Assembly (NCBI GenBank): GCA_030248215.1
Contig: JASANG010002574.1
Location: 372,001 to 436,000 of the forward strand
From: Enoplolaimus lenunculus
Taxonomy: Eukaryota; Nematoda; Enoplea; Enoplida; Thoracostomopsidae
Direction of reading: 5' to 3'
DNA length: 64,000 nt
Positions 50,453 through 61,593 of this stretch are shown here, piece after piece; position 1 is the stretch's first letter; the number at the start of each line of letters is the position of its first letter. Both the position numbers and the translations under genes were made by a program. The notes under the pieces were generated by a model. The model was not told where the DNA came from, ran no database searches, and worked only from the letters and a program-made list of their open reading frames with translations.

Positions 50453-53400
50453 GTAAGTACAGATTTGTGTAAAATTCTTAGATTTTGTGGCTACAGTGAA
50501 TCTCACGAATGTTGTCAACTCAGCACCAAATGTTATTGAGCGAAGGGAAACTCTGAGCGACGCTTGGAGTTTCGCGAAGCGTTTTAAGTTTTGTACTTTG
50601 GGGTCGAAAGTTTGTTGTCCGTCTGTCCGTCCTGAACCGATTTTGATAAACTTTTTTTGTTTGAAAGCCAATTATCCTGGGTCTTAACCTCGCATTGGCG
50701 TTTTAGAATTTTAAGCGGTTTATTAGCTACGTACAAAGCCTATATTAGGTCTTTCTATATTATTTCATTAATTATTACAGTTACAAGCAATCTAATTTCA
50801 GCATTAAAGGGTTTTTGGATGCAAGGAATCTGAATAGACTGTTTACAAACCTCCAAGACCGATAATTGAGTAGTTAAATAATAGATAGATCGCATATTAG
50901 CATAGTTTATAAGCTTAAATGAGACTTTTTACAATATTTCCCTAGTTATTAAGGTTATCAGCAATCTAATTTCAGCACTAAAGGGTTTTTAGGTGCGTAG
51001 AATTTGAATAAATTACTCACAAACCTCCAAAACCGATAATTTAATAGTTAGCTAATAACTAACTTGCATATTACCTTAATAGCGTACGTGTGTTCGAGCT
51101 TCGCTCAATAAATCTAGTCCCATAAGACTGGTATATTTTTTGTTTCGTGTACGTATTACGTATTACAGACGCAACCGGAATTACTATTTACCGGAACCGC
51201 GACCGGAATCAGAAAAAATTACCGGAAATAGAACCGGAACCGGAATTTGAAAAATACATGCCACCGAAAAATTTATTTTAATTTTCCTTTTTGCGATATT
51301 TTTTGTGAAATAACCCTAGTTGAAGATAGGTATTCACTTTAACTGCTGTATATTTTATATTTTTATTATCCACGGAAGTCAAATCTACCTTCCATGGTTT
51401 ATTATATATACTATACTAATGAAATTGTTTAATTTTTATCGTAATTTTTTAGTAAATATCTTAATTTCCACCGACCAAATTTTAATACCGATAAAAATTA
51501 ACCGCAATCGGAACCGGATTACGTTCTATACATTGTCACATGGTGCAATCGGAATTAGAATTTACCGGAGCCGGAACCAAATTTTAACTGGAGCCGGAAC
51601 CAGAAGGTGAAAAAATGCCGGAACCGGAATTCCGCTGCACCCTGATTGTTTGGGATAAAGGGTAGGCATGTCTATTGTATGCCTATATATAAATGTTGGT
51701 TATGCTGCCATGTGATTATTCTGCAACTATTCCAAATATTTCAGAAATTCACTCCCGATCCAGATAAGATGACCAAGATTTTTGTTGGTGGATTGTCTTT
51801 AGATACAACTGAAGATACATTTCGCGAGTTTTACTCAACTTATGGCAACATCACAGGTAGGAAGGGGGTAATTTTCAAATGAACTAGAAAGACACAGCCG
51901 GGATGCCACTGGGCAGTTTTCACCTTAGAGTTCAGGCAGCAGTACGTAGCTGCATTTCGCAGGAAGCAGGAACACGAACAATTGATGTGTTCCCAGTACA
52001 AATTTCTGTTTTGTACGTATTGGTTTGAAAAAATGATTCGATCACTGTTCGTTCAACTGGAATTCGTCCTGAAATTCAATTCCTGCTCCTGTTACGGCGG
52101 TGAAAGGCGCAGGAACCGAAATTTTTACGGTTTTATAACAAATTAGGAATAATGAGTTTCACAAGTTATGTTCATTTACAGATTCAGCATTTTTTGAAGA
52201 ATTTGACAACATACGCAAAACAGTCGATGAACAACATATTTTATTTTTAACTATATTCAGTTTAGCAGGAATTCGGTAGTGCAATACTAGATTCATAATT
52301 CCTGTTCCGGTGAAAAAATGAATTCCTGTTCCTGATTCCTGTTAATCTGAAATACAGTTCCTGATAGAACCCTGCCTAACTGGGTGTGTAAAACTACTAT
52401 GTATGAAAATACTTCTCGAGCGAGAAGCTATATACATACACGTCAATTTACATCTCGTTTCTATGTCATAGATGGGGATCTAGACCAGGATACTACCGGA
52501 GGATACTAATTTAAGAAAGACCAGGACCGGAGCTGGATAGTGCATAGTATAAAGCACATGTAAACATTTATAACACAACACACGTATGACAAAATAAACA
52601 ATGTAGAAGTATATAATTCAACCGAAGTCAATTAGGTCTATTTTTGAAGTTTTTAATTAATACATCCGGCAAGTTAGAATACCTGAACCGGATGTTAATT
52701 TTTTGCCTGAGCCGGATGTCGATTTTTGCTGATGCCGGAGCCGGATATCCGGTCGCACTCTGTGTGGTATATATACCTACTTCTTTTTCAGACATTGTTA
52801 TTATGCGCGATGCAGAGACGCAACGTTCTCGCGGGTTCGGTTTCGTAACATTTGGCGATCCACAATCAGTTGACGCTGCAATGGGTAGTCGCCCGCATAC
52901 AATCGACGGGAAACAAGTCGATCCGAAACGAGCCATGCCGAGAGAGGTTACTTTAACTTAAAACACAAATACGAATCAAATAACAGACTGTATTAATGTC
53001 CTTTAGGTTTTTAGTGTATTCGGGGTTCCAACAGGAACTAAGTCTTCAGGTTTCAATAAGAACTAAACTTTGCCGAAACATGAGCGGCAACAGGGATTGA
53101 ATTTCTTTGCAGATATATCAGTGTGCAATCGGAATTACAATTTTCCGGAACCGGAATTGAAAAAATGACCAAAAACGGAACCGGAACCGGAAAATGAAAA
53201 ATACTTGCCGCCGAAAAATTCATTTTAATTTTATTTTTTGCAATATTTCTGAAATAACCCTAGTTGGAGATAGGTATTCACTTTATCTGCTGTATTTTAG
53301 ATTTTTATAATCCACGGAAGCGAAATGTTATTGTCAAGGTGTGCATATATACTATATAATAATGAAATCTACTTAATTTTTATCGACATTTTATAGCAAA

Positions 53401-56400
53401 ATATCTTAGTTTCACCAAATTTTAATCCCGGAATTTATCTGCTGTATTTTAGATTTTTATAATCCACGGAAGCGAAATGTTATTGTCAAGGTGTGCATAT
53501 ATACTATATATAATAATGAAATCTACTTAATTTTTATCGACATTTTATAGCAAAATATCTTAGTTTCACCAAATTTTAATCCCGGAATTTTTAATCCCGG
53601 TAAAAATTTACCGTATTAGAAAGGATGAAAATTATCGGAACCGGAATTCCGGGTGCACTCTGATATATATATTATTATATATATATATTATATATATAAT
53701 ATATAATATAATATATATATTATATATATACATATATATATATATCAGGGTTCAACCGGAATTTCTGTTCCGGCTGCAATTCCTGCAAAAATTCAATTCC
53801 TGTTCTGCATTCAATGATGCAGGAACCGGAATTCTTACGGTTTTGAGGTAAATGGTCCGTAAACAACATTAAAACATTGGAAACTTTGTCATTAAAAATT
53901 GTTATTTCGACTTGAGTATTTTTGCAGTTACATCAGTTTTGTTAATAAATAAACTGTTTCTGATGTGTTTTCGCAAAACTTGATGATTAAGCCATTTTTT
54001 GGCATGAACTATATAAGTATTGATATTCGTTTTGTTTTCAGCTCTCTGGGTCTGCCGAAGCTAATATCCAAGTGAAGAAGCTTTATATTGGTGGAATTCA
54101 AGAAGATCATACTGAGGATATTTTAAGGGATCATTTTTCACAGTATGGCGAGGTATGTAATGCTACAGCATTTGTATTGAAGTCAGGATTCAACCGCAGA
54201 TATATTATAATTCCGGTTGCAATTTTTTAATTCCGTCTCTTCACTGTCCAGTTCCGGTGTTTTCAAGCAGTATATATATAAGTGTGAAACGCCTTGTGCT
54301 TGTAGTGATATTTTATGCCAATTTTACCGTGATGGTCTGTAAAATCCGGTATTAATCTCTTCCCTGTCCTGTTTCCAGTATTTTTGAAATTTCCATCCTG
54401 ATTGATGTTCATGCGTTTTTCCGCATTTTTTGCAAAGAATCCGGTCTGGTGTTTGATTATATGATCAATACAATAAGCAATGCTGCAATACATATGCTAA
54501 ATGTTTTGGCTCTACATCTTCGCTTGGTCGGTCGGTAATATACGAGCTTTTCTTTTTTAGTTTGTATGCAGCAAAATTAGTATATAAGTATATTATATTC
54601 GTAATTACAAATAAGGCTGGAGAATCTAGCACTGCTAAATTCCTTTTTTTGTAATTAATAAAGCGCCAGTTCGTTAATTACTTACGTTCTTATCTCATAC
54701 TGCACTGCATATAACTTTATAATTTGCTCTGTTTCTCTATATTGCTCACTCTAGGTAACTGAAGTAAATTTGGTATCTGATAAAGAAACTGGTAAAAGGC
54801 GAGGATTTGGCTTCGTAACGTTTACCGACTTTGATCCAGTAGACAAATGTCGGTGTAGGTAGTTTTCAATCATACTGTGGACAGAATTTTTTCGCGGCAA
54901 GTTGATTTGGCGCCTACGATGTTGCTATTTGTGGAAACAAACACTATTTGCTTTATACAAGCGCCAGTTTATTTTGTGTCTTGAGTATCATGAAAAACAC
55001 CATCTATCTTCAATTGTTCGTTCTTACTTAGTGCGTAAGCTCTGCTTGAAATTTTGAAATCCATGATCACACACGATGGTAAACTGGTTGATGTATAAAG
55101 CACGACAGGTGCAATCAGGTTTAGTAGCTTGTTCTGGTTATTTGGTAGGTTGGTTTTGAATTAATTATTCGTTTTATTTTTTCAATTCCGGTGAATATAT
55201 TAGTAAAACATCAGAATTGCTATTAAAACAAGAATTTCTTGATGGTCCCTATTGCTATAGTAGTATAGTAGACTTTTGGGATCGACATTTAAACGACACG
55301 CAGAGCCCTGTTATGAACTTGGGAAGAATGTTATTGTCTGTGGTTGCACCTGTCAACACTGACTTGATTAAATGTTATAGGTCATAAAGCGTAGTTAAGA
55401 CGTTACAATTTGCTTGATAGGTAGATTATAGGTAATGTTGATTTGGCGCGTACACTCATAGTATAGTCAGTGCAGTGCAATAGTTTGTAAGTACCTAGCG
55501 GATACGTACATGCTACATAGAATACGAAAATATGGGTAGGTGTTGACCAATAACAAAATAAATATAATTTTTGCATTAATATATTTAGAAACATATACTT
55601 TTAGTGATACAGCAACATAATATTGGCGGCCACACGTGTGAAGTCAAGAAAGCAATGTCGCGACAAGAAGAACAAGCGGCTGCGCAACGCGTCCGCGATC
55701 GAGATTCGCGCGAAGGGAGGCGTGGAGGAGGCCCGCGTGGAGGTCGGGGTGGTATGAGGGGCGGCGGAGGGTTCGATGGAGGCTGGGGTGGCGGGGGCGG
55801 CTATGGTTTTGGAGGAGGTCCACCGCCTATGATGGGCGGGGGTGGTAACGGCTACTATGATGGAGGAGGATTTGGTGGTGGCGGTTGGGGTAACGATGGT
55901 GGCGCTGGTAGAGGAGGTCGTGGCGGTGGCCGAGGAGCTGGTATGAGGGGAGCGCCAGGTGGCAGAGGTGGTGGACGTGGTGGCGGCGGAAGAGGAGGTC
56001 GTGGTGGCGGCGGAAGAGGACGAGGAGGTATGTAACAAACTATACTAGATCGATATGTAGTAATATTTATTCGTATTCACAGAAAATTGTAGTCGACAGA
56101 TAAAATTTACGTGGATTGTTCTACATGTACTGCACTAACTTATCAGCTAAAAATATGGCAGCATTCTCCAGCTCATAGGTATATACTGTAGCACCGCTTT
56201 TATATTTCCCATAGCAAAGTTTTCCTAAAGGGCTTTGCAAATAAACCCAACAGAAATAAAAGACATGCTGTGGCTGCGTTCCCTGTTAAGTCAAGCAGCT
56301 TATAAGCTTATGACACTGTAGTGAAATGAAAAATTCAAATTAACAATAGTTGTAAATCAGTGAACATATTATCCGTGGTTGATGCTTAATGAGCTTACTA

Positions 56401-59188
56401 ACAATTAGCTTGTAGTTAGCTTAATATGACTGTTGCAAAATTACGGTTAAAAAACTATTAAACATCACATGGAATTGTAATTTCTCTCGCTTTTTCACTT
56501 TAAACGCATACCGGCAGCGAGCCGTGCGTTTGAGAGATAAGATGATTTTGTTACTACAAAAATATGCTGCGGTATCTCGAGAGTGGCGCCCATGACACAT
56601 TGCTCACTGAAACGATGTTTTTCATTTCAGGTGGTAGTTATGGTGGAGGCTCTGGTTATGGAGAATCTCAAGCGGGCGGTGCGGCGGCAGGATATGATGC
56701 GTCGGCTGCTTGGGGTGGCGCTGCAGCTGGTATGGCACTTATACAAACTTTTGCCAAAAAATGCCGGAGCCGGATAGTTTAATATCCGACCGGAGCAGAA
56801 TAATTAATCCAAATCTAATACTACATAGCAGGTGGAACCGGAATTCCGATTACGATTAGAATTCTGATTCAAAACGAGTTTCGTTTGCACAATCAATCGA
56901 ATCGGAATTTTGAAGTTCTGTATCATTATCTATTAAACTGATTTCGATACGTTAACTTATCAATAATTGATTGTAGTTTACGTTTACAGAACCAAAAAAT
57001 CATCACCAATATGTTCATGCGACGTTTTTGAAAATTGTTGCCAGCTAACAGACACTCAAATCAATATTATATTTGTTAATCCAGTTGTGCTTTGCACCGG
57101 TTCAAATATCAGAACATAGCTAACCATTCTTTTTTTGCACGGCCTAGGGTACTTACCGTGTTTACGTGACAAAGCTTAATATCTCACGCCAATACGCTCT
57201 AATACTTCACGGTCCTATTTTACTATTTTTGTGTAGCGTTGTGTTCAGTTGTAATATTTGTGTGGCCTATGTTGCTTTTAAGGGTGCACAGGTTTCAATA
57301 GGTACTATAAAACAAGGGGCTTAGTTTTAAGGCTATTATTTTCGCTTAAGCTTAGGCTTAGGCAGAAAAACATGTAAAAGTAAATCACTCAGTTCCATGA
57401 CAGCTGGTATAAATACAAATGATTTCAATTTTTTTGAAATATTTAAAAACATCCGCCACCGTAAGATATCGGAGCCGTACGGTTTCTTCAATACCTGGAT
57501 GCGATTACGTTTCGAAGGCTCAGAAAGTTTAAGTTTTGATAGGTTTTATCTATTTTTAAATTATGTTAGCGAGCGAGACGTAAACACATTTTTTATTTAA
57601 TATATAATTTCAGTTTATCAGCAGCAACAGTGAATTTTATAACAGACGAAAACCTTGAACACGCTAAAAATACAACGAAAAATAAATTATTTTAACATAT
57701 GCAATATCCGGTTTCTACGCGGTAAACGTTGTATTGTAGGCAATTACGGCGCTGAAAGTTACGCGGCCAGCTATGGCGGACAACAACAAATGCAGCAAGC
57801 TGCCGGTGGCTACGGAGCAGGTTACGACGCAACAGCGGGCGCTTATGCGCAACAATCCACTGTTAGCTCGACTGATCCATATGCTGCATACCAACAGCAG
57901 TATCAAATGCAGTCGCAGCAGGCGGCAGGTGGTAGGTTACCATACGTAGTCATTGCTTCTGTATTAGCACAATTTATTTGAGTTACGGTCTGACAGGACA
58001 CCAAAAATACCGGAGCCCGAGCGATAACTGGATATTTCAGTTTTCAATATCAGTTTTAGTAAAGTTACGGCGCTGATATTGAAATACATATTTCGACAAA
58101 AAATTAAATTTAAGTACGCTTTATTTATGATTTTGGTTTTGCAAAGGTCTTACAATGTCACTGTGAAATGTGAGTTTAGTCGCACATATGCAATATATAG
58201 TTTCGTTATACGCATTTTGATCCTGTTCCGGTATCCAATATAAACTTATCGGATACCGGATATTTGTGGTTGTGGTTCCAAATATCATAAAACTGTTTTT
58301 TGCACGTCAAAATACTAGCGAGCGACTCAAAAGCAACGTTTTAAATTGTTTCTGTTCTGGAAATAACTCTTCTCTTGAACAACAATTTCCTCGTTAAGTT
58401 CAAAATTTTCTTGTAATGTTGCAGAAAACCATATCTCTTGAAGTTCATGTTGAAAACAAATTTACTACGGCTACTAATTTATTTCTAAAATTCGATCGTT
58501 AATCATTTCTTATTTCCATCTTTAGCTTTACATTTCCACAAATATATTGCTTTGGAAATTACAAAAATGTCTGGAGTCGTTGCAAATTGTACGTAATTAA
58601 TCCGTTTACACTAGCTTTATATTGGATTTCGGAACATAAACTACGATGCCAATGTCTCCCCGTATAATATTAATAATCCGTATATTCGGTCGCTTCCTGG
58701 TAAGCAAATGGGCGGTGTAACTTTTAAGATGCGGTTTATTACAACCATTAACCAGTTGTTTAGGACAGTGGAACCAACAATATGCTGCTGGAGCAGGACA
58801 GCAAGCTCAGTATGCGGCAGGTGGTCAAGCTGCCGGAGCGTGGCAACAACAACAACAAGGTAAAATGTTTGTCAGAAAGTTGGGTAGGAAAATTTGGAAA
58901 ATGGCCATTTGTAGAGGGCGCCATTCCGGCCGCCCACTAGGAAAAATCCAGCTATATACATAAACACTTGAGTCCCCTATTTCTGCTTTCCCCCATAAAA
59001 TTTAGCGCACCCCATCCAGTTAATTTTGCGCGATCGATCCTTTGATTGATGGTTGAAACACCGTGTTTTGATACCAGTTTAAGATCGCTAAGTAATTATT
59101 CATTTTATATCTTTAAAAGGATGTGTTTCCGAGAAGCGCATTTCACGCGCGTGTCTTTTTCAAACTTGTAATTTTTGCAGGGTGGTAG
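50435..59188 (+). CDS. hnRNP A/B-type RNA-binding protein, ten exons, complete
   Basis: Exons 50435-50452, 51745-51856, 52792-52946, 54042-54152, 54755-54854, 55605-56027, 56631-56729, 57740-57931, 58764-58859 and 59181-59188 give about 437 residues. RRM1 (about 17-94) has RNP2 IFVGGL and RNP1 [11 protein letters not shown]2 (about 108-185) has RNP2 LYIGGI and RNP1 RGFGFVTF. The linker and the [10 protein letters not shown] end of RRM2 are typical of hnRNP A1/A2B1 and relatives. An RGG/Gly-rich domain follows, then Ala/Gln/Tyr/Gly-rich repeats, a prion-like low-complexity tail. It should bind nuclear RNA in splicing, export or stability. The 18 nt first exon is inferred from a start, a GTAAGT and correct phase, like the tiny first exon of vertebrate HNRNPA1. 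The last exon adds only Gly-Trp-stop. Next downstream is a paralogue. Confidence 0.93.
50765..51080. repeat. ~174 bp tandem duplication in hnRNP intron 1
   Basis: AGCAATCTAATTTCAGCA plus TAAAGGGTTTTT and ACAAACCTCCAA occur twice, about 174 bp apart, with many differences. Confidence 0.7.
51167..51644. mobile_element. hAT-like ccgg MITE in hnRNP intron 1
   Basis: It opens CAGACGCAACCGGAATTAC and closes GGAATTCCGCTGCACCCTG. A second family end (GGTGCAATCGGAATTAG) inside suggests two nested copies. It ends 101 bp before the exon 2 acceptor. Confidence 0.6.
51745..51856 (+). CDS. hnRNP A/B gene 1, exon 2 (RRM1, first half)
   Basis: Acceptor AAATATTTCAG, donor GTAGGA. Encodes [19 protein letters not shown] to YSTYGNIT. 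112 nt, the same as its paralogue at 62251. Confidence 0.94.
52000..52790. mobile_element. MITE pieces in hnRNP intron 2
   Basis: 52000-52380 has 'gaattcctgttcctg' blocks and ends AGTTCCTGATAGAACCCTG. 52655-52762 has CATCCGGCAAGTTAGAATAC and ends ATATCCGGTCGCACTCTG. Both belong to the ccgg hAT-like group. The second ends about 30 bp before the exon 3 acceptor. Confidence 0.5.
52792..52946 (+). CDS. hnRNP A/B gene 1, exon 3 (RRM1, second half)
   Basis: Acceptor TTCTTTTTCAG, donor GTTACT (weak but fixed by phase and by its 155 nt paralogue). Encodes [19 protein letters not shown] to KRAMPRE. Confidence 0.93.
53119..53662. mobile_element. hAT-like ccgg MITE with an inner ~154 bp duplication
   Basis: It opens CAGTGTGCAATCGGAATTAC and closes GGAATTCCGGGTGCACTCTG. 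The segment from TATCTGCTGTATTTTAGATT to TTTTAATCCCGGAATTT occurs twice, nearly identical (about 53284 and 53437). Confidence 0.7.
53663..53745. repeat. (AT)n microsatellite
   Basis: Runs of ATATAT and TATTATA between two MITEs. Confidence 0.9.
53746..53900. mobile_element. MITE piece with CAGGGTTCAACCGGAATT end
   Basis: Left end CAGGGTTCAACCGGAATTTC, then TTCAATTCCTGTTCTGCATT. A related ATTCCGGTTGCAATTTTTT piece follows at 54200-54265, in the next intron. Confidence 0.5.
54042..54152 (+). CDS. hnRNP A/B gene 1, exon 4 (RRM2, first half)
   Basis: Acceptor TTTTGTTTTCAG, donor GTATGT. Encodes [19 protein letters not shown] to HFSQYGE, 111 nt. Confidence 0.94.
54755..54854 (+). CDS. hnRNP A/B gene 1, exon 5 (RRM2, second half)
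   Basis: Acceptor TGCTCACTCTAG, donor GTAGGT. Encodes [20 protein letters not shown] to DPVDKCR. The donor is chosen because it keeps the residue count to HTCEV equal to that of human hnRNP A1. Confidence 0.88.
54860..55600. other. hnRNP gene 1, intron 5, no further feature
   Basis: No repeat family or open frame recognised. Confidence 0.4.
55605..56027 (+). CDS. hnRNP A/B gene 1, exon 6 (end of RRM2 and RGG/Gly-rich domain)
   Basis: Acceptor ATACTTTTAG, donor GTATGT. Starts [19 protein letters not shown], then a charged linker and about 105 residues rich in [11 protein letters not shown] and GYG motifs. GC content rises sharply over the exon. The Arg-Gly motifs are likely methylation and RNA-contact sites, by analogy with hnRNPs. 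Confidence 0.94.
56030..56628. other. hnRNP gene 1, intron 6, no further feature
   Basis: No repeat or open frame of note. Confidence 0.4.
56631..56729 (+). CDS. hnRNP A/B gene 1, exon 7 (Gly/Tyr/Ala tail)
   Basis: Acceptor TTTTCATTTCAG, donor GTATGG. Encodes [17 protein letters not shown] through SAAWGGAAA in phase 1 to phase 1. Confidence 0.9.
56745..57490. mobile_element. MITE pieces in hnRNP intron 7
   Basis: It has TTGCCAAAAAATGCCGGAGC with GGATAGTTTAATATCCG at the left. A GCTTAGGCTTAGGC piece near 57350 and ATCGGAGCCGTACGG near 57470 show further family fragments. Borders are not resolved. Confidence 0.45.
57740..57931 (+). CDS. hnRNP A/B gene 1, exon 8 (Gln/Tyr/Ala tail)
   Basis: Acceptor TTGTATTGTAG, donor GTAGGT. 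Encodes [17 protein letters not shown], later [16 protein letters not shown], phase 1 to phase 1. Confidence 0.9.
57935..58760. other. hnRNP gene 1, intron 8
   Basis: A short GGTATCCAATATAAAC/TTATCGGATACCGG piece near 58235-58262 hints at a MITE remnant. Otherwise nothing recognised. Confidence 0.35.
58764..58859 (+). CDS. hnRNP A/B gene 1, exon 9 (Gln/Ala/Gly tail)
   Basis: Acceptor CAGTTGTTTAG, donor GTAAAA. Encodes [19 protein letters not shown] and AGAWQQQQ, in phase with exon 8. Confidence 0.88.
59181..59188 (+). CDS. hnRNP A/B gene 1, candidate last coding exon
   Basis: Acceptor GTAATTTTTGCAG. With the G left by exon 9 it reads Gly-Trp-stop (GGG-TGG-TAG). A different upstream donor would instead read [17 protein letters not shown] prefer the short end because the exon 9 donor is clear. 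Confidence 0.5.
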
Positions 59189-59199
59189 AAACGCTTTCA

Positions 59200-61560
59200 A
59201 AGCAGGATTGCGGGCTACAGAAAGTGAATGAAGTAAGTTGGAACCAGATTTAATATGCTGGATGGATAGTACGTATCGAATGCAATTTGAGACAAATTTT
59301 GACTTAGACAATAATCATTTTGTAACATAACGAAATTTCATGTATCTGCGACTTTTTTTGCAAATATGTACCAGTGCCTGATACCGTCGTATTTTAAATT
59401 AAACCCGAAAGGCTTGACTAAAATGTCTGGGGTAAACTCTGGGGTAAACTCACTTAGTTAAAACTGTTTGGCAGATTCGGGTCATTGGGGTTTAAAGGGC
59501 CATAGCCATGGGTTAGCTATAATGTCGAAACAGCTTCGCATAACGTGTGATGCAGCACTAATTGTACTTTTAGGAATTCCCGTTGTGATCTTACAATGCC
59601 AAGAGAGTCTCACATTGTGTAATTGTTATCGGCCAGTTCAAATTATCAGTCGGTTTACTGTCGGAACACTATCTTATATTCGGTCAGAAGAAGTTCAGGC
59701 TATTCGGGCCTTGTATTATCGGAGATAATGGCCTTTCGGCTCTTTCAAGCTGATATCAGGAAATTCTGAGTCAGCTCAAATACCTATTACGCTACGCTTA
59801 GCCAAAAACAACAGAACAATCTGCAGCAGTTTGAAACATTACTAATATATCAACAAGCTGTTATAGTATGCATTGTGATGACTTTTCGGCCTTCGAATGA
59901 TTTACATCAATGCTACAACGTCTGAATACATTAATTGAGCACCTATTAATTTAGTCTGTCTGTCTTAGACACACGCTGTGTTGGGACTACTCTGAGGTTG
60001 TTTTTGTAACGGGAGTACTTCATTCACGGTCTGTGCAGCCCACCTTGTTTGTCTTATCATATGTATATACGTAAAACAATATTTTTTGACAATGGTTTGA
60101 GTATAATGTCATGTTTTTTCCTATGTGTGATGTAGCTATTATAATGATTTGGCTACATCGTCCTTGGTTGTGTTCGAGTTTTACAGATATTTACATTACA
60201 CTCAGTAGGCGACCGGATGTCAACTTACCGGAACTGGGATGTAAAGTGAATAAAGAAACCAGATATATCTAAGTTTGTGAACTCAAAAGCATACGTAGTT
60301 TAACCTTTAATTACGTTTACTGACTTGAAATTAATTATTGTACTAGCCTGGATATTTTTAGTTTATTTCAGTACGAAAAACTATCAGTTTTTACAAATAT
60401 TAAAATGGAATGGGATATCCGGTCGCACCCTAATATTGTTTACAAAGTACACATTTTTGTCTTAAGCTAAACATTTTTCCGGTGCTGTAATGAGGATTTT
60501 ATAGCGAGGTTTTTAAGCGGAAGCGTTTCACACGTATTTATAGCATCGTTTACGCCAGTACAGCGGCTGAAGGATGTATCTATGCCAGCTGACATGTTGT
60601 GACATAGCCCCCATTGTATCATCATTTTATCGCCGTAACAAATAATTGAAAAAACTTCAAACTTGTTTTCTTTTCGAGAACAAGTTGCTAACCCTAAACA
60701 ATACGTTTAAACTATATTCATAAGCCTAAGTGGGAATAAGGAGATTTTCAGTCTAAATTTGGCCAAGGCGCCGCAAATCTTGCGCAGTGGATTGGTTTTG
60801 CAGTGGTCATAAGCCGTGGGGCTGATAGCTGCAGTACTGGTGATCCATGTTTGACGGGAACATAATTGCGGATTTGTATCTAATAACTACATAGCTACTA
60901 GCTATGTGTATCATTTTGATTCGTAACATACGTTAGCGACAACATTATTGACCATTCCGTTTATGTCGTTCTAATGTACTTTCGTACACACGTAACCGTT
61001 ACTAAGTGGTACGTATTTTGGATATGGAGTAAACTGATTTGATATAATTTAGTTTGTTCATTTAAAGTCTGAAATCTTTCAGTATCGAGCGTTACGCATT
61101 AATAGTGTGCTGGTCTGATTAAGGTATTCGTATTACTATATTTTTTCGGTTAAATACACACACACTACACAGATTCTGAATGTCTCGTGCAGAATATTGT
61201 GGAATATAATAGCGAAGCTTACAACCAAATAGCAGTATTATACTGTGTGTTATTTTTTGATTGTAAGCAGTGTATTCTGCAGCTACATACTAAAATCATT
61301 TAGACGTCCGACAGGATTCAACCCGAATTCCGGCAGAAAATCAATACCTGTTCCTGCAGTCAGCAGTGCATGGACCGGAATGGGCATGTGTTACGTATGT
61401 GTAAATAGACAACTGTGCCAGAACGATTTGTTTTATGTCATGTGGTACGTAAATTGTATTTATTACTTTAATGTTTTCAGTAGTTCAGTGTCGCTTTCTT
61501 CGCGATAATACCGTTTAATTTGCATTCACTTCATTCCATTTTGTTATCGTTTGGTTGGAG
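59200..61560. other. Probable 3' UTR of hnRNP gene 1 and spacer to gene 2
   Basis: Possible poly(A) signals are ATTAAA at 59398 and AATAAA near 60249. A MITE piece with GGCGACCGGATGTCAAC at 60205 and ATATCCGGTCGCACCCTA at 60415-60433 forms an inverted pair. The open frame at 59468-59728 looks accidental. Confidence 0.4.
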
Positions 61561-61572
61561 TCTATTGAAACA

Positions 61573-61593
61573 ATGCCGGGTGCTGAAAATGGA
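61573..61593 (+). CDS. hnRNP A/B gene 2, first coding exon
   Basis: ATG CCG GGT GCT GAA AAT GGA then GTAAGC. In phase with exon 2. Context AAACAATG is favourable for a start. Confidence 0.65.

Noticed and set aside
59468-59728. 86-codon open frame downstream of hnRNP gene 1
   Set aside because: It lies in the probable 3' untranslated region and spacer, has no known motif, and its length is within chance.
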